NCBI RefSeq assembly: GCF_900187385.1
Contig: NZ_FYEY01000001.1
Location: 5,518,001-5,582,000, forward strand
DNA: 64,000 bases
Direction of reading: 5' to 3'
From: Streptomyces sp. 2114.4
Lineage (GTDB): Bacteria > Actinomycetota > Actinomycetes > Streptomycetales > Streptomycetaceae
Shown: positions 1-8,867 of the stretch, piece by piece
How the letters are laid out: the number at the start of each line of letters is the position of its first letter
Position numbering within the stretch: the stretch's first letter is position 1
The notes under the pieces: model-generated
Told to the model about the DNA's origin: nothing
What the model saw: only the letters and a program-made list of their open reading frames with translations
Databases searched by the model: none
Translations under genes and position numbers: made by a program

Positions 1-62
1 GGGCTGATCACCGCGGGACCCGCGCAGGAGTGCTCCCACCACCGACCCTACGTCAGCGGCCG

Positions 63-1199
63 TCAGCTTCGAGCTGACTCCAACCCCGGAAGGGTGACCC
101 GGATCCGGCAGCCGCGGGGGGATTCGGCCACGCCGATGCGTCCGCCGTGCAGGTCGACGGCCCAGCGCGCGATGGCCAGGCCCAGGCCCGTCCCCCCGTC
201 GGAGCCGGGGCCCGAGGGGGCGGGGCCGCCGCGATTGAAGCGCTCGAAGACCCGGTAGCGCTCCGACTCGGGGATGCCGGGGCCCTCGTCCTGCACGTCC
301 AGCTCCAGGCTCTCGGGGCCCTCGCCGCGGCGCGCGTGCACCGTGACCCGGCCGTGCCGCGGACTGTGCTTGATCGCGTTGTCGATGAGATTGGCCACGA
401 CCTGGTGCAGCCGCTCGGCGTCCGCGTGCGCGGTCAGCTCGGGCGGCGAGACATCGAGGTGGAGATGGACGTCCGTACGGGTGTGGGTGCCGGAGCCGGC
501 GACCCCCGACGGCCCCGACAGCGTGGAGGCGCCGCGGCTCATATTGGCCTCCTTGAGCACCCCGGACAGATACGGCCAGACCTCGAAGCGCCGGGCGTGC
601 AGCGGCACCACCCCGTTGTCCAGCCGGGACAGGTCGAGAAGGTGCTCGACGAGGCGGCCCAGCCGCTCGGTCTGCTTCAGTGCCGTCCGCATGGTCTCCG
701 GGTCCGGCTCGCTGACCCCGTCGACGACGTTCTCCAGGACGGCACGGAGCGCGGCGATCGGGGTCCGCAGCTCGTGCGAGACATTCGCCACCAGCTCCTT
801 GCGGTGGGTGTCCACCGCCTCCAGATCGGCCGCCATCCGGTTGAAGGCGTTCGCCAGATCGCCGAACTCGTCGCGGCGCTCCGAGCGGACCCGGCGGCTG
901 TAGTTACCGTGCGCCATCGACCGGGTGACATCCGTCATCTCGTCGAGCGGAGCGGTCAGGCTGTTGGCCACGAACTGGGTGATCAGCAGCGAGGCGATCA
1001 CCGAGAAGATCGTGATCACCCGCAGCTCGGTCGCCGAGTGCATCGCGACGAAGACCAGCAGCGTGGTGATGATCACCGAGACGCTGACCAGCGCGCCGAG
1101 CGCGGCCTTCACCGAGCGGTACGGGTCGAGCGGGCGCAGCCCCTCCCAGACCCGCCGCCCCAGCTCACGAACGGGCGTGTGCCACCGGCGCCGCGTCAT
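63..1199 (-). CDS. HAMP-domain sensor histidine kinase
   Basis: Membrane kinase of a two-component system, 378 residues. Two transmembrane helices (about 32-53 and 59-80) are separated by only a few residues, so there is almost no external sensor domain. A HAMP linker follows (about 78-130), then the phosphoacceptor His142 in an SHELRTP box, an N box (NLIDNAIKH, about 270-278), DEGPGIP (304-310) and GLGLAIA (338-344). The start is the ATG at 1199, which overlaps the stop of the upstream regulator gene (ATGA), so the pair is translationally coupled. The short external loop suggests sensing within the membrane or through a partner. The stimulus is not evident. Its place near lon fits the SCO5283-type kinase of S. 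coelicolor, from memory. Confidence 0.95.
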   Translation of the reverse strand: MTRRRWHTPVRELGRRVWEGLRPLDPYRSVKAALGALVSVSVIITTLLVFVAMHSATELRVITIFSVIASLLITQFVANSLTAPLDEMTDVTRSMAHGNYSRRVRSERRDEFGDLANAFNRMAADLEAVDTHRKELVANVSHELRTPIAALRAVLENVVDGVSEPDPETMRTALKQTERLGRLVEHLLDLSRLDNGVVPLHARRFEVWPYLSGVLKEANMSRGASTLSGPSGVAGSGTHTRTDVHLHLDVSPPELTAHADAERLHQVVANLIDNAIKHSPRHGRVTVHARRGEGPESLELDVQDEGPGIPESERYRVFERFNRGGPAPSGPGSDGGTGLGLAIARWAVDLHGGRIGVAESPRGCRIRVTLPGLESARS

Positions 1200-1933
1200 G
1201 CGGCCGGGGTCTCCAGGGCATAGCCGACGCCGTGGACCGTACGGATGCGCTCGGCGCCGATCTTGCGGCGCAGTGCCTTGATGTGGCTGTCGACCGTACG
1301 GGTCCCGGAGGCGTCCGCCCAGTCCCACACCTCGGCCAGCAGCTGCTCACGGGAGAGCACCGCGCGGGGGGTGTTCGCCAGGCAGACCAGCAGATCGAAC
1401 TCGGTGGGCGTCAGATGGACGTCCGCGCCGCGCACCCGCACCCGGCGCTGGGCGTGGTCGATCTCCAGCTCGCCCAGCCGGAGGATGCCGGTGCGCGGGG
1501 TGTGCGCGGCCAGCGCCGCGCGCTCGACCCGCCGCAGCAGGACGTGCACCCGGGCGGCCAGCTCCCGCATCGAGAACGGCTTGGTCATGTAGTCGTCGGC
1601 GCCGACCCCGAGGCCGACGAGCATGTCGGTCTCGTCGTCCCGGGCGGTGAGCATCATCACGGGCACCGGCCGCTGGGCCTGGACCCGGCGGCACACCTCC
1701 AGGCCGTCGAAGCCCGGCAGCATCACATCGAGGACCAGCAGATCCGGCTGCCAGGCCTCCGCGGTCTCCACCGCGGCCGGGCCGTCGGTCGCCGTCTGCA
1801 CCTGGAAGCCCTCGGCGCGCAGCCGCGCCGCGATGGCCTCCACGATCGTCGGGTCGTCCTCCACGACCAGTACCCGGCGCTGGGCGCCCGGCGTGGCGGC
1901 GGCGCCGCCCTGCGTTGTCTGAGTCTGGTCCAT
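1196..1933 (-). CDS. OmpR/PhoB-family response regulator
   Basis: DNA-binding partner of the kinase that follows it, 245 residues. The receiver domain has Asp26-Asp27, the phosphorylation site Asp69, Thr96 and Lys118 (YMTKPF). A winged-helix output domain follows (about 150-240, with LTPTEFDLL and TVDSHIKALRRK). I chose the ATG at 1933 because AGGGG lies six bases upstream. The in-frame ATG at 1948 has no ribosome site. The gene ends inside the start codon of the kinase. It is an ordinary OmpR-type regulator with every key residue present; its targets cannot be read from this window. Confidence 0.95.
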   Translation of the reverse strand: MDQTQTTQGGAAATPGAQRRVLVVEDDPTIVEAIAARLRAEGFQVQTATDGPAAVETAEAWQPDLLVLDVMLPGFDGLEVCRRVQAQRPVPVMMLTARDDETDMLVGLGVGADDYMTKPFSMRELAARVHVLLRRVERAALAAHTPRTGILRLGELEIDHAQRRVRVRGADVHLTPTEFDLLVCLANTPRAVLSREQLLAEVWDWADASGTRTVDSHIKALRRKIGAERIRTVHGVGYALETPAA

Positions 1934-2007
1934 CGCCCGCCCCTGCATGTCCACTGCGTGGTCGCGTATTGCTGGGCAGCAGCGTACGGGCATGGTGTGA
2001 GTGTCGG

Positions 2008-2772
2008 CTACGCGCCCTTGCGCGCGAGATGGACCACGTCAGGGACGCCTCGGACAACGGGGATCTCTTCCGTATGTACCCCGCGGAATCCGGCATTTCG
2101 CAAGGCTTCCTCGAAGGCCGGCGAGGGCTGCGCGGACCAGACGGCGAGCACGCCACCCGGAGTCAGACGGTCCCGGCAGGCGGCGAGTCCGCCGGGGGAG
2201 TAGAGGCTGTCGTTGTCCTCGGTGACGGTCCAGTCGGGGCCGTTGTCGATGTCCAAACACAGTGCGTCGTAGGTGTTTTGGTCCGCTCGGGTCCGCAGGT
2301 GGGCGACCAGGTCGGTGTGCAGGATCTCGCTGCGCGGATCGGCCAGCGCGGCCGCCGAGACCGCCGAGAGCGGGCCCGTGCGGTGCCAGTCGATGACCGC
2401 CTCCTCGCGCTCGACGACGGCGATCCGGCCCCAGCGCGGCGATTCTGCCGCTCTGGCCAGCGAGAACCCGACGCCGAGGCCGCCGATCAGTACGGAAGGC
2501 CGGACGCGGTCGGCCGGCAGCGCGGCCAGTGCGGCGTCGATCAGCAGCCGCTCGGACCGGCCGTCGGAGGTGTCCATCAGGAAGCAGCCGTTGGCGATGA
2601 TCTCGTAGACCGCGGGCTCGGCGGGGGCGTCGGAGGCCTCCATTCCGGGGTCTGCCGGGGGTCCGCCCCGCTGTCGCAGCACCACTTCGCCGTACGGGCC
2701 CTCGCGGCGGTCGAGGGTGCGCGGGGCCTCGGGGAGGCCGGTCGTTGCCTGCGTCGGAGTAACGGGAGCCAT
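2008..2772 (-). CDS. spermidine synthase-like methyltransferase-fold protein
   Basis: Soluble protein of 254 residues with a Rossmann-type fold like that of spermidine synthases. The nucleotide-binding loop GGLGVGF, an acidic end of the next strand (VVERE) and a DALCLDIDNGPD segment are visible, and the last part reads like the C-terminal sheet (LTPGGVLAVWSAQPS). The canonical aminopropyltransferase signature is not clear, so the substrate is unknown; the protein may not make polyamines. It lies just upstream of the two-component genes on the same strand, with a 74-base gap. No clear ribosome site precedes the chosen ATG at 2772, so the start is uncertain. Confidence 0.75.
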   Translation of the reverse strand: MAPVTPTQATTGLPEAPRTLDRREGPYGEVVLRQRGGPPADPGMEASDAPAEPAVYEIIANGCFLMDTSDGRSERLLIDAALAALPADRVRPSVLIGGLGVGFSLARAAESPRWGRIAVVEREEAVIDWHRTGPLSAVSAAALADPRSEILHTDLVAHLRTRADQNTYDALCLDIDNGPDWTVTEDNDSLYSPGGLAACRDRLTPGGVLAVWSAQPSPAFEEALRNAGFRGVHTEEIPVVRGVPDVVHLARKGA

Positions 2773-2984
2773 GGCGCCATGGTGGCCAATTCGGGCCGCG
2801 CCGGTCCAACGCCAGGGGCAGGTGTTCCGCCGCGGACGCACGGACGTGACGCCCTGTTCGAGGGTTGCTTTATGTGAGGGATGTCACTCACACAGCTTCT
2901 TCATGGGTTGAGCATGCAGGCTGGTCCGCGACGTAGGACACGGCAGACGCAGGGCAAGGCAGGGGAACCACGGCCGGGGGACGG

Positions 2985-3899
2985 GTGTGGCTGACCGGAT
3001 GCGCCAGGGACGGAAGGGGCCGCGGACAAGTGAGCTGGCTGGGAACCGCCGCAAGAGCACGGGTCGATCGCGCGCCGTCGGCCGTACCGGGGGCGGGGAC
3101 GGGTGACGGGCCGGGCGCGGCACCGGCCGTCCCGCCGGGCCTGCTGCCGGGCGTCCCCCGGCAGCGCGCCTCCCGGCCGGCCCTCGTGGAGGCGGAGCCG
3201 GCAGTGCTTCCCCAGTCCGAGCGACGGCGGCCGTGGCGGCTGCTGCCCACGCCCGCCGGCACCCCTTTCACCTTCGGCTACGCCCTCCTCCTCGTGGCCA
3301 CCTCGCTCTTCGCCGAGTACGCCGACCCGGCGCTGGTCTCCGATCTGCTCCAGGGCTCCAGTACGGACGTCGTCCACCTGGCACAGGCCCCGCTGCTGGT
3401 GCTCGTCGCCAGCGCGCTGTGGATCGCGGGCGGTATGACCTCCGCGTACGCCATCGGCTTCCTCTTCGTCCTGACGGCGCTGGAGCGGCGGATCGGCGGA
3501 CTGCGCACCGCCGCCGTCTTCTTCGGCGGCCATGCGCTGGCCACCCTCGCCACCGAGCTGCCCGTCGCCTTCTCGGTCGCCGCCGGCCGGCTGCCGGAGA
3601 GCTCGCTGCACCGTCTCGACTACGGCATCAGCTTCGGCGTGATGACCAGCATCGGAGCCCTCGCCGGCCTGTTGCCCGCCTGGTTGCGCTGGCCCGTGCT
3701 GGTAGGTGTCGGCTACGTGGCCGTGACCGATCTGCTCGCGGCTATCGACCCGATGACCGACTGGGGCCATCTGCTCTCGCTCACCCTGGGGATCGCGAGC
3801 TGGCCGCTGCTGCGCCGCTGGCGCACCCGGCACGCCCGGCCCGTGCCGCTCCTGGGCGACCTGGGACATCCGGCGCTGCGGGGAGTGCGGACCTACTGA
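2985..3899 (+). CDS. rhomboid-like integral membrane protein
   Basis: Integral membrane protein of 304 residues with a Pro/Ala/Arg-rich N-terminal tail of about 85 residues and six or seven transmembrane helices. Two features recall rhomboid proteases: Ser216 in GISFG inside one helix and His262 in WGHLLSL inside a late helix, the usual positions of the Ser-His dyad. The GxSG motif is only partly kept (GISFG), so protease activity is not certain. The GTG at 2985 follows a G-rich stretch; the in-frame GTG at 3030, preceded by AAGGGG at ten bases, is an equally good start. The gene is convergent with the next membrane-protein gene and overlaps its 3' end by seven bases. Confidence 0.7.
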   Translation: MWLTGCARDGRGRGQVSWLGTAARARVDRAPSAVPGAGTGDGPGAAPAVPPGLLPGVPRQRASRPALVEAEPAVLPQSERRRPWRLLPTPAGTPFTFGYALLLVATSLFAEYADPALVSDLLQGSSTDVVHLAQAPLLVLVASALWIAGGMTSAYAIGFLFVLTALERRIGGLRTAAVFFGGHALATLATELPVAFSVAAGRLPESSLHRLDYGISFGVMTSIGALAGLLPAWLRWPVLVGVGYVAVTDLLAAIDPMTDWGHLLSLTLGIASWPLLRRWRTRHARPVPLLGDLGHPALRGVRTY

Positions 3900-4462
3900 G
3901 CGGCCGGCGGCCGCGGGTTCACGGCCGAGCGGTACGTATGGGTGATGGCGTAGGCGCAGCCGCCCAGCAGCGCCACGCCGGACAGCACACCGCTGACGAA
4001 CGGCACCCATGCCACGGCCGAGGTCGCCGCCATGGCCAGCCCGGCCGCCCCGAGGGCGGTCAGCGCGACGCCGGGGACGGCGATGCTGCGCCGCTTCCAG
4101 ACCGCCGACAGCGCCACGAAGTGCAGCCCGACGATCAGCGCGGTCCAGGCCACCGAGGCCGGCCCGGGGGCGCCCGCGGCGCGCAGCGCGAGATTGCCGC
4201 CGATCAGCAGCACCGCCTCGGCCCCCACGACGAACGCGAACCGTCCCTGGAACCAGTCCGCCCGGGGGCTCCCGGCGCCGTCGGCGGGCTGCCCGAGGCG
4301 CCCGGCCCGCAGTGCCAGCGTCAGCAGCCCGGCGAAGGTGAGCACCGCGAGCACCCGCAGGGCGAGACCGAGCGCGGGATTCAGCGGGGCGTGTGCGTTG
4401 GCGACCACGAAGACCGTGCCGAAGAATGCGCCGATGAAGACTCCGGACATCCGCTGCAACAT
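3893..4462 (-). CDS. small integral membrane protein of unknown function
   Basis: Protein of 189 residues, almost wholly hydrophobic, with about five or six predicted transmembrane helices and short loops. I recognise no catalytic motif or named family, so no function is assigned. The ATG at 4462 lacks a ribosome site, but TACCTT lies six bases upstream (read on the minus strand), which fits a -10 box of a leaderless transcript. An ATG four codons downstream (4450) is the alternative. The 3' end overlaps that of the rhomboid-like gene on the opposite strand. Confidence 0.75.
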   Translation of the reverse strand: MLQRMSGVFIGAFFGTVFVVANAHAPLNPALGLALRVLAVLTFAGLLTLALRAGRLGQPADGAGSPRADWFQGRFAFVVGAEAVLLIGGNLALRAAGAPGPASVAWTALIVGLHFVALSAVWKRRSIAVPGVALTALGAAGLAMAATSAVAWVPFVSGVLSGVALLGGCAYAITHTYRSAVNPRPPAAQ

Positions 4463-4603
4463 GCGGTGAAGGTAGCAGTCATGACGGGGTGTGAGGACGC
4501 AGGCGCCGGGCTTTTCCGTGCGGTCCGCGCGGCCCCGGCCGACCCCCTGCCCGAGCCGAGCCCGGACCCGGCCGGACCCGCTGCACCGGCGACACCGGAC
4601 CCG

Positions 4604-5131
4604 TTATCCCAGCCATAGGAGCATGCCGTCCCCCTGGTCCGCCGCCGTGCGGAAGAACGGCCGCAGCTGCTCGTAGTGCTCGCGCACATAGTCCAGGGAC
4701 TCGCCCCGCTCCCAGACGATCGCCGGGTACACCTGAGCCGCGGCCAGGTCCTCCGGGCCGACGCCGGCCGTCAGCCGCTCGCCGGATATCTCCGCCAGCG
4801 CCCCGGCGGCGGTCCGCACCTGCTCGGGGGTGAGGTAACGGGGCGGGCCGTAGCCCCAGTCGTCGGCATCCGGGACGGCCTCCTCGCCATGGACGATGTC
4901 CACCGGGAAGGCCGCCCGGCGCAGCAGGAATCCGAGCGCGTCCCAGGCCTTGTCGACATCCATGCAGCGCGCCGGCGCGGACTGCGCGGGCCCGGCCGCT
5001 TCTGCCTCTGCCTCCGCTTCTGCCTCCGCCTCCATCCACCCGCCGATCAGCTCCAGCGCCCACTCGGGATCGCCCAGGGCGCGGTCGAGTTCGGCAGGGG
5101 TGACACGTGCGTACTCTCCGATCATGCTCAT
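4604..5131 (-). CDS. DUF1877 (YfbM-like) family protein
   Basis: Soluble protein of 175 residues resembling the YfbM/DUF1877 family: an N-terminal segment (YARVTPAELDRAL), a central WDALGFLL block, the RYLTPEQV segment and a C-terminal Trp/Glu block followed by YEQLRPFFRTAA. Family function is unknown. A run of alternating Glu-Ala (about residues 34-45) comes from a hexanucleotide repeat in the DNA near 5000-5035. The start at 5131 has TAACCT seven bases upstream, so it may be leaderless; ATG 5125 is an alternative. The open frame continues upstream, but that part is antisense to the pentapeptide gene and is not coding. Confidence 0.75.
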   Translation of the reverse strand: MSMIGEYARVTPAELDRALGDPEWALELIGGWMEAEAEAEAEAEAAGPAQSAPARCMDVDKAWDALGFLLRRAAFPVDIVHGEEAVPDADDWGYGPPRYLTPEQVRTAAGALAEISGERLTAGVGPEDLAAAQVYPAIVWERGESLDYVREHYEQLRPFFRTAADQGDGMLLWLG

Positions 5132-5303
5132 GGTCCCGAGGTTAGAGGCGACCACTGACAACGCCGTTCGGCGAAGGGGCCGTTGCCTTCCCGCGGCGAG
5201 CGCATCCCGCCGGGCGCGGTCGCCGTGGCGGCCTGGGAGAATGGCGGCCCCTTCCGAGCGCGGCCCCGTGCGGCGCTCGCCGTACCGCAGGAGCGCACTC
5301 ACC

Positions 5304-6155
5304 TTGTCCCCGGACCGCAGGCCATCGACCGACCACGAGCAACCGATTCCGGACACCGCAGACCTCGGCCTGCGGTCCGACTGCGGCAGCTGCTTCGGGC
5401 TCTGCTGTGTGGCGCTGCCGTTCGCGGCGTCGGCGGACTTCGCGATCGACAAGGACGCCGGCCGGCCCTGCCCGAACCTGCAGACGGACTTCCGCTGCGG
5501 CATCCACACCGACCTCCGCCGGCGCGGCTTTCCCGGCTGCACCGTCTTCGACTGCTTCGGTGCCGGACAGAAGGTCTCCCAGGTCACCTTCGGCGGACGG
5601 GACTGGCGGCAGGCTCCGGAGACCGCCCGGCAGATGTTCGACGTCTTCCCCGTCATGCGGCAGCTGCACGAACTCCTCTGGTACCTGACCGAGGCGCTGT
5701 CCCGGCCCGCGGCCCGTCCGGTGCACGCCGCGCTGCGGGCCGCGCGGGAGAAGACCGAAGGCCTCACCCGGGCCGGCGCCCAGGAGCTCACGGCGTTCGA
5801 CGTGCCGGCCCACCGGGGCGAGGTCAATGCCCTGCTGCTGCGCACCAGCGAACTCGTACGGGCCGGGGTGCCGGGCCGCAAGAAGGAGCGGCGGGGGGCC
5901 GATCTCCTGGGGGCCCGCCTCAAGGGGGCGTCTCTCCGGGGCGCCAATCTCCGCGGCGCCTGCCTCATCGCCGCCGATCTCAAGGGCGCCGATCTGCGCA
6001 CGGCGGACCTGATCGGCGCCGATCTGCGGGACGCCGACCTCAGCGGTGCCGATCTCACCGATGCCCTCTTCCTGACCCAGTCGCAGCTCAACGCAGCCAA
6101 GGGCGACGCGGCGGCCAAGCTGCCGCGGGGCCTGTCCCGCCCCGTCCACTGGTAG
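5304..6155 (+). CDS. cysteine-cluster (YkgJ-like) and pentapeptide-repeat fusion protein
   Basis: Protein of 283 residues with two unlike parts. The N-terminal third carries a dense Cys pattern (DCGSCFGLCC, then single Cys in GRPCPN, FRCGIH, FPGCTV and FDCFG), as in YkgJ-type putative metal or Fe-S binding proteins. The C-terminal 90 residues are pentapeptide repeats of the A(D/N)LxG type (about 200-260), which should form a right-handed beta helix. No function can be named; the repeat part is probably a binding scaffold. I propose the TTG at 5304 with AGGAG ten bases upstream. An ATG at 5241 is possible, but its G-rich element is too close. The gene is divergent from the DUF1877 gene. Confidence 0.75.
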   Translation: MSPDRRPSTDHEQPIPDTADLGLRSDCGSCFGLCCVALPFAASADFAIDKDAGRPCPNLQTDFRCGIHTDLRRRGFPGCTVFDCFGAGQKVSQVTFGGRDWRQAPETARQMFDVFPVMRQLHELLWYLTEALSRPAARPVHAALRAAREKTEGLTRAGAQELTAFDVPAHRGEVNALLLRTSELVRAGVPGRKKERRGADLLGARLKGASLRGANLRGACLIAADLKGADLRTADLIGADLRDADLSGADLTDALFLTQSQLNAAKGDAAAKLPRGLSRPVHW

Positions 6156-6216
6156 CGCGCCGCGTCCGATCGCTCACAGCGAACGCACGGCGGGGAACAT
6201 CTCTCGCCCCGGCTGC

Positions 6217-6237
6217 ATTGAGTGAGTAAAGCTCAAC
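6217..6237. promoter_or_regulatory. HAIR-type operator for HspR upstream of lon
   Basis: The sequence ATTGAGT, seven bases, GCTCAAC matches the HAIR inverted repeat (CTTGAGT, N7, ACTCAAG) at 11 of 14 arm positions with exact spacing. It ends 21 bases before the lon start codon. HspR repression of lon in Streptomyces is established knowledge, so the heat-shock regulator HspR is the likely ligand. A GGAAC, N18, ATT arrangement at 6194-6219 loosely recalls a SigR promoter and may be the start site, but it is weak. Confidence 0.85.
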
Positions 6238-6258
6238 TTGCTTGCCGAAGGGGAGATC

Positions 6259-8718
6259 ATGGCTTCGACGTCCACACCGCTCACTCTGCCCGTGCTGCCC
6301 CTCGATGACGAGGTCGTGCTCCCCGGCATGGTGGTGCCCCTGGACCTGTCCGACGCGGACGTACGGGCAGCGGTGGAGGCCGCGCAGGCCGCCGCCACCC
6401 CGGGTAACAAACCGCGGGTGCTGCTCGTTCCCCGCGTCGACGGGACCTACGCCGGTATCGGCACGCTCGGGCGGATCGAGCAGGTCGGGCGGCTGTCCGA
6501 CGGCGACCCCGGCGCGCTGATCCGGGGCTTGGGCCGGGTACGGATCGGTTCCGGCACGACCGGGCCCGGGGCCGCGCTCTGGGTGGAGGGCACGACCGTC
6601 GAGGAGGCGGTCCCCGATCCCCTGCCCGGCGCGGTGACCGAACTCGTCACGGAGTACAAGGCGCTGGCCACCAGCTGGCTGCGCAAGCGCGGCGCCTGGC
6701 AGGTCGTCGACCGCGTCCAGCAGATCGAGGACGTCCCGACGCTGGCCGACAACTCCGGCTACTCGCCGTTCCTGACCACCGAACAGAAGGTCCACCTGCT
6801 GGAGACCACCGACCCGGTCGCCCGGCTGAAGTACGCCACCGAGACGCTGCGCGAGCACCTGGCCGAGCAGGACGTCGCCGAATCCATCGCCAAGGACGTC
6901 CAGGAAGGCGTCGACAAGCAGCAGCGGGAGTTCCTGCTGCGGCGGCAGCTGGAGGCGGTCCGCAAGGAACTCGCCGAGCTGAACGGCGATCCGGAGGACG
7001 AGGGCGACGACTACCGCGCCCGGGTCGAGGCCGCCGACCTGCCCGAGGACGTCCGCAAGGCCGCCCTCAAGGAGGTCGACAAGCTGGAGCGGTCCAGCGA
7101 CCAGAGCCCCGAGGGCTCCTGGATCCGCACCTGGCTGGACACCGTCCTGGAACTGCCCTGGAACGAACGGACCGAGGACGCCTACGACATCACCGGCGCC
7201 AGGGAGGTGCTGGACGCCGACCACTTCGGCCTGGACGACGTCAAGGAGCGGATCACCGAATACCTGGCCGTCCGCAAGCGACGGTCCGAGCGCGGCCTCG
7301 GGCCGGTCGGCGGGCCGTCGGAGGGGACGCCGCGCGGCGCTGCGGGCCAGGGCGGCGGCGGGCGGCGGGCGGGCGGCGCCGTGCTGGCGCTCGTCGGGCC
7401 GCCCGGGGTCGGCAAGACCTCGCTCGGTGAGTCCGTCGCGCGGGCCATGGGCCGGAAGTTCGTCCGGGTCGCGCTCGGCGGCGTCCGGGACGAGGCGGAG
7501 ATCCGCGGCCACCGCCGTACGTACGTCGGCGCGCTGCCCGGCCGGATCGTCCGCGCGATCAAGGAGGCCGGGTCGATGAACCCGGTGGTGCTGCTCGACG
7601 AGATCGACAAGGTGGGCTCCGACTTCCGGGGCGACCCGGCCGCCGCCCTCCTGGAGGTCCTGGACCCGGCGCAGAACCACACCTTCCGCGACCACTACCT
7701 GGAGGTGGAACTCGACCTCAGCGATGTGGTCTTCCTGGCCACCGCCAATGTCCTCGAAGCCATCCCCGAGCCGCTGCTCGACCGGATGGAGCTGGTGCGC
7801 CTGGACGGCTACACCGAGGACGAGAAGGTCGTCATCGCCCGGGACCACCTGCTGCCGCGCCAGCTGGAGCGGGCCGGTCTGGAGACCGGCGAGGTGACCC
7901 TGGAGGACGACGCGCTGCGCAAGCTGGCGGGGGAGTACACCCGCGAGGCGGGCGTACGCAACCTGGAGCGCGCCGTCGCCAGGCTGCTGCGGAAGGTCAC
8001 CGCACAGCACGAACTGGGCGAGCGGGAGCTGCCGTTCACGGTCGGCGTGGACCAGCTGCGCCCGCTGATCGGGCGGCCGCACCACACCCCCGAGGCGGCA
8101 CAGGACCCGGCGGAGCGGCGCACCGCGGTCCCCGGGGTGGTCACCGGACTCGCGGTCACCGGCGCCGGCGGCGACGTCCTCTATGTGGAGGCCTCGCTCG
8201 CCGATCCGGAGACCGGCGCCTCCGGGCTCCAGCTGACCGGCCAGCTCGGTGACGTGATGAAGGAGTCCGCGCACATCGCGCTGTCGTTCCTGCGCTCCCA
8301 CGGCGCCGAACTGGAGCTGCCGGTCGCCGATCTGAAGGAGCGCGGTGTGCATCTGCACGTACCGGCGGGCGCCGTCCCCAAGGACGGGCCGAGCGCGGGC
8401 GTGACGATGACGACGGCGCTGGCCTCGCTGCTGTCGGGCCGGCGGGTCCGGCCGGATGTGGCGATGACCGGTGAGGTCTCGCTGACCGGGCGGGTGCTGC
8501 CGATCGGCGGCGTCAAGCAGAAGCTGCTGGCGGCGCACCGGGCCGGGATCACCACCGTCATCATTCCCCGGCGCAACGAACCGGACCTGGACGACGTACC
8601 GGCCGAGATCCTGGACTCCCTGGAGGTCCACCCGGTCGCCGATGTCCGCCAGGTGCTGGAACTGGCGCTGACCCCGGCCGCGAACGGGGCCGCCCCGGAG
8701 ATGCAGGTCGCGGCCTGA
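6259..8718 (+). CDS. lon: ATP-dependent Lon protease
   Basis: Cytosolic ATP-dependent serine protease that degrades misfolded and regulatory proteins, 819 residues. The N-terminal substrate-binding domain leads into a coiled region (about 200-290), the AAA+ module with Walker A GPPGVGKTS (about 380-388) and Walker B VVLLDEIDK (about 443-451), and the protease domain with the catalytic dyad Ser712 (PKDGPSAG) and Lys755. A Gly-rich insert of about 25 residues lies just before Walker A. The ATG at 6259 follows GGGGAG at good distance. The HAIR element upstream points to HspR control. The gene is convergent with the muramidase gene. Confidence 0.98.
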   Translation: MASTSTPLTLPVLPLDDEVVLPGMVVPLDLSDADVRAAVEAAQAAATPGNKPRVLLVPRVDGTYAGIGTLGRIEQVGRLSDGDPGALIRGLGRVRIGSGTTGPGAALWVEGTTVEEAVPDPLPGAVTELVTEYKALATSWLRKRGAWQVVDRVQQIEDVPTLADNSGYSPFLTTEQKVHLLETTDPVARLKYATETLREHLAEQDVAESIAKDVQEGVDKQQREFLLRRQLEAVRKELAELNGDPEDEGDDYRARVEAADLPEDVRKAALKEVDKLERSSDQSPEGSWIRTWLDTVLELPWNERTEDAYDITGAREVLDADHFGLDDVKERITEYLAVRKRRSERGLGPVGGPSEGTPRGAAGQGGGGRRAGGAVLALVGPPGVGKTSLGESVARAMGRKFVRVALGGVRDEAEIRGHRRTYVGALPGRIVRAIKEAGSMNPVVLLDEIDKVGSDFRGDPAAALLEVLDPAQNHTFRDHYLEVELDLSDVVFLATANVLEAIPEPLLDRMELVRLDGYTEDEKVVIARDHLLPRQLERAGLETGEVTLEDDALRKLAGEYTREAGVRNLERAVARLLRKVTAQHELGERELPFTVGVDQLRPLIGRPHHTPEAAQDPAERRTAVPGVVTGLAVTGAGGDVLYVEASLADPETGASGLQLTGQLGDVMKESAHIALSFLRSHGAELELPVADLKERGVHLHVPAGAVPKDGPSAGVTMTTALASLLSGRRVRPDVAMTGEVSLTGRVLPIGGVKQKLLAAHRAGITTVIIPRRNEPDLDDVPAEILDSLEVHPVADVRQVLELALTPAANGAAPEMQVAA

Positions 8719-8786
8719 GGGCCGTGGCTCGACGGTCGTGACCTTGACGGACGCGGCGGCCTGACGGACGCGGGCGGAAACGGTAC

Positions 8787-8820
8787 GGGCCCCTGTCGCA
8801 CCCGTGTGCGGCAGGGGCCC
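8787..8820. terminator. bidirectional hairpin between lon and the GH25 gene
   Basis: A 14-bp stem, with one G-T pair (arms 8787-8800 and 8807-8820, starting GGGCCCCTG), and a six-base loop lies between the two convergent genes. There is no T tract on either side, which is common for actinomycete terminators. Confidence 0.75.
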
Positions 8821-8867
8821 GCTCGTGCGTACGGCCCGGGCGTGGAGGGGGGCCGCACGCCCGCGTA

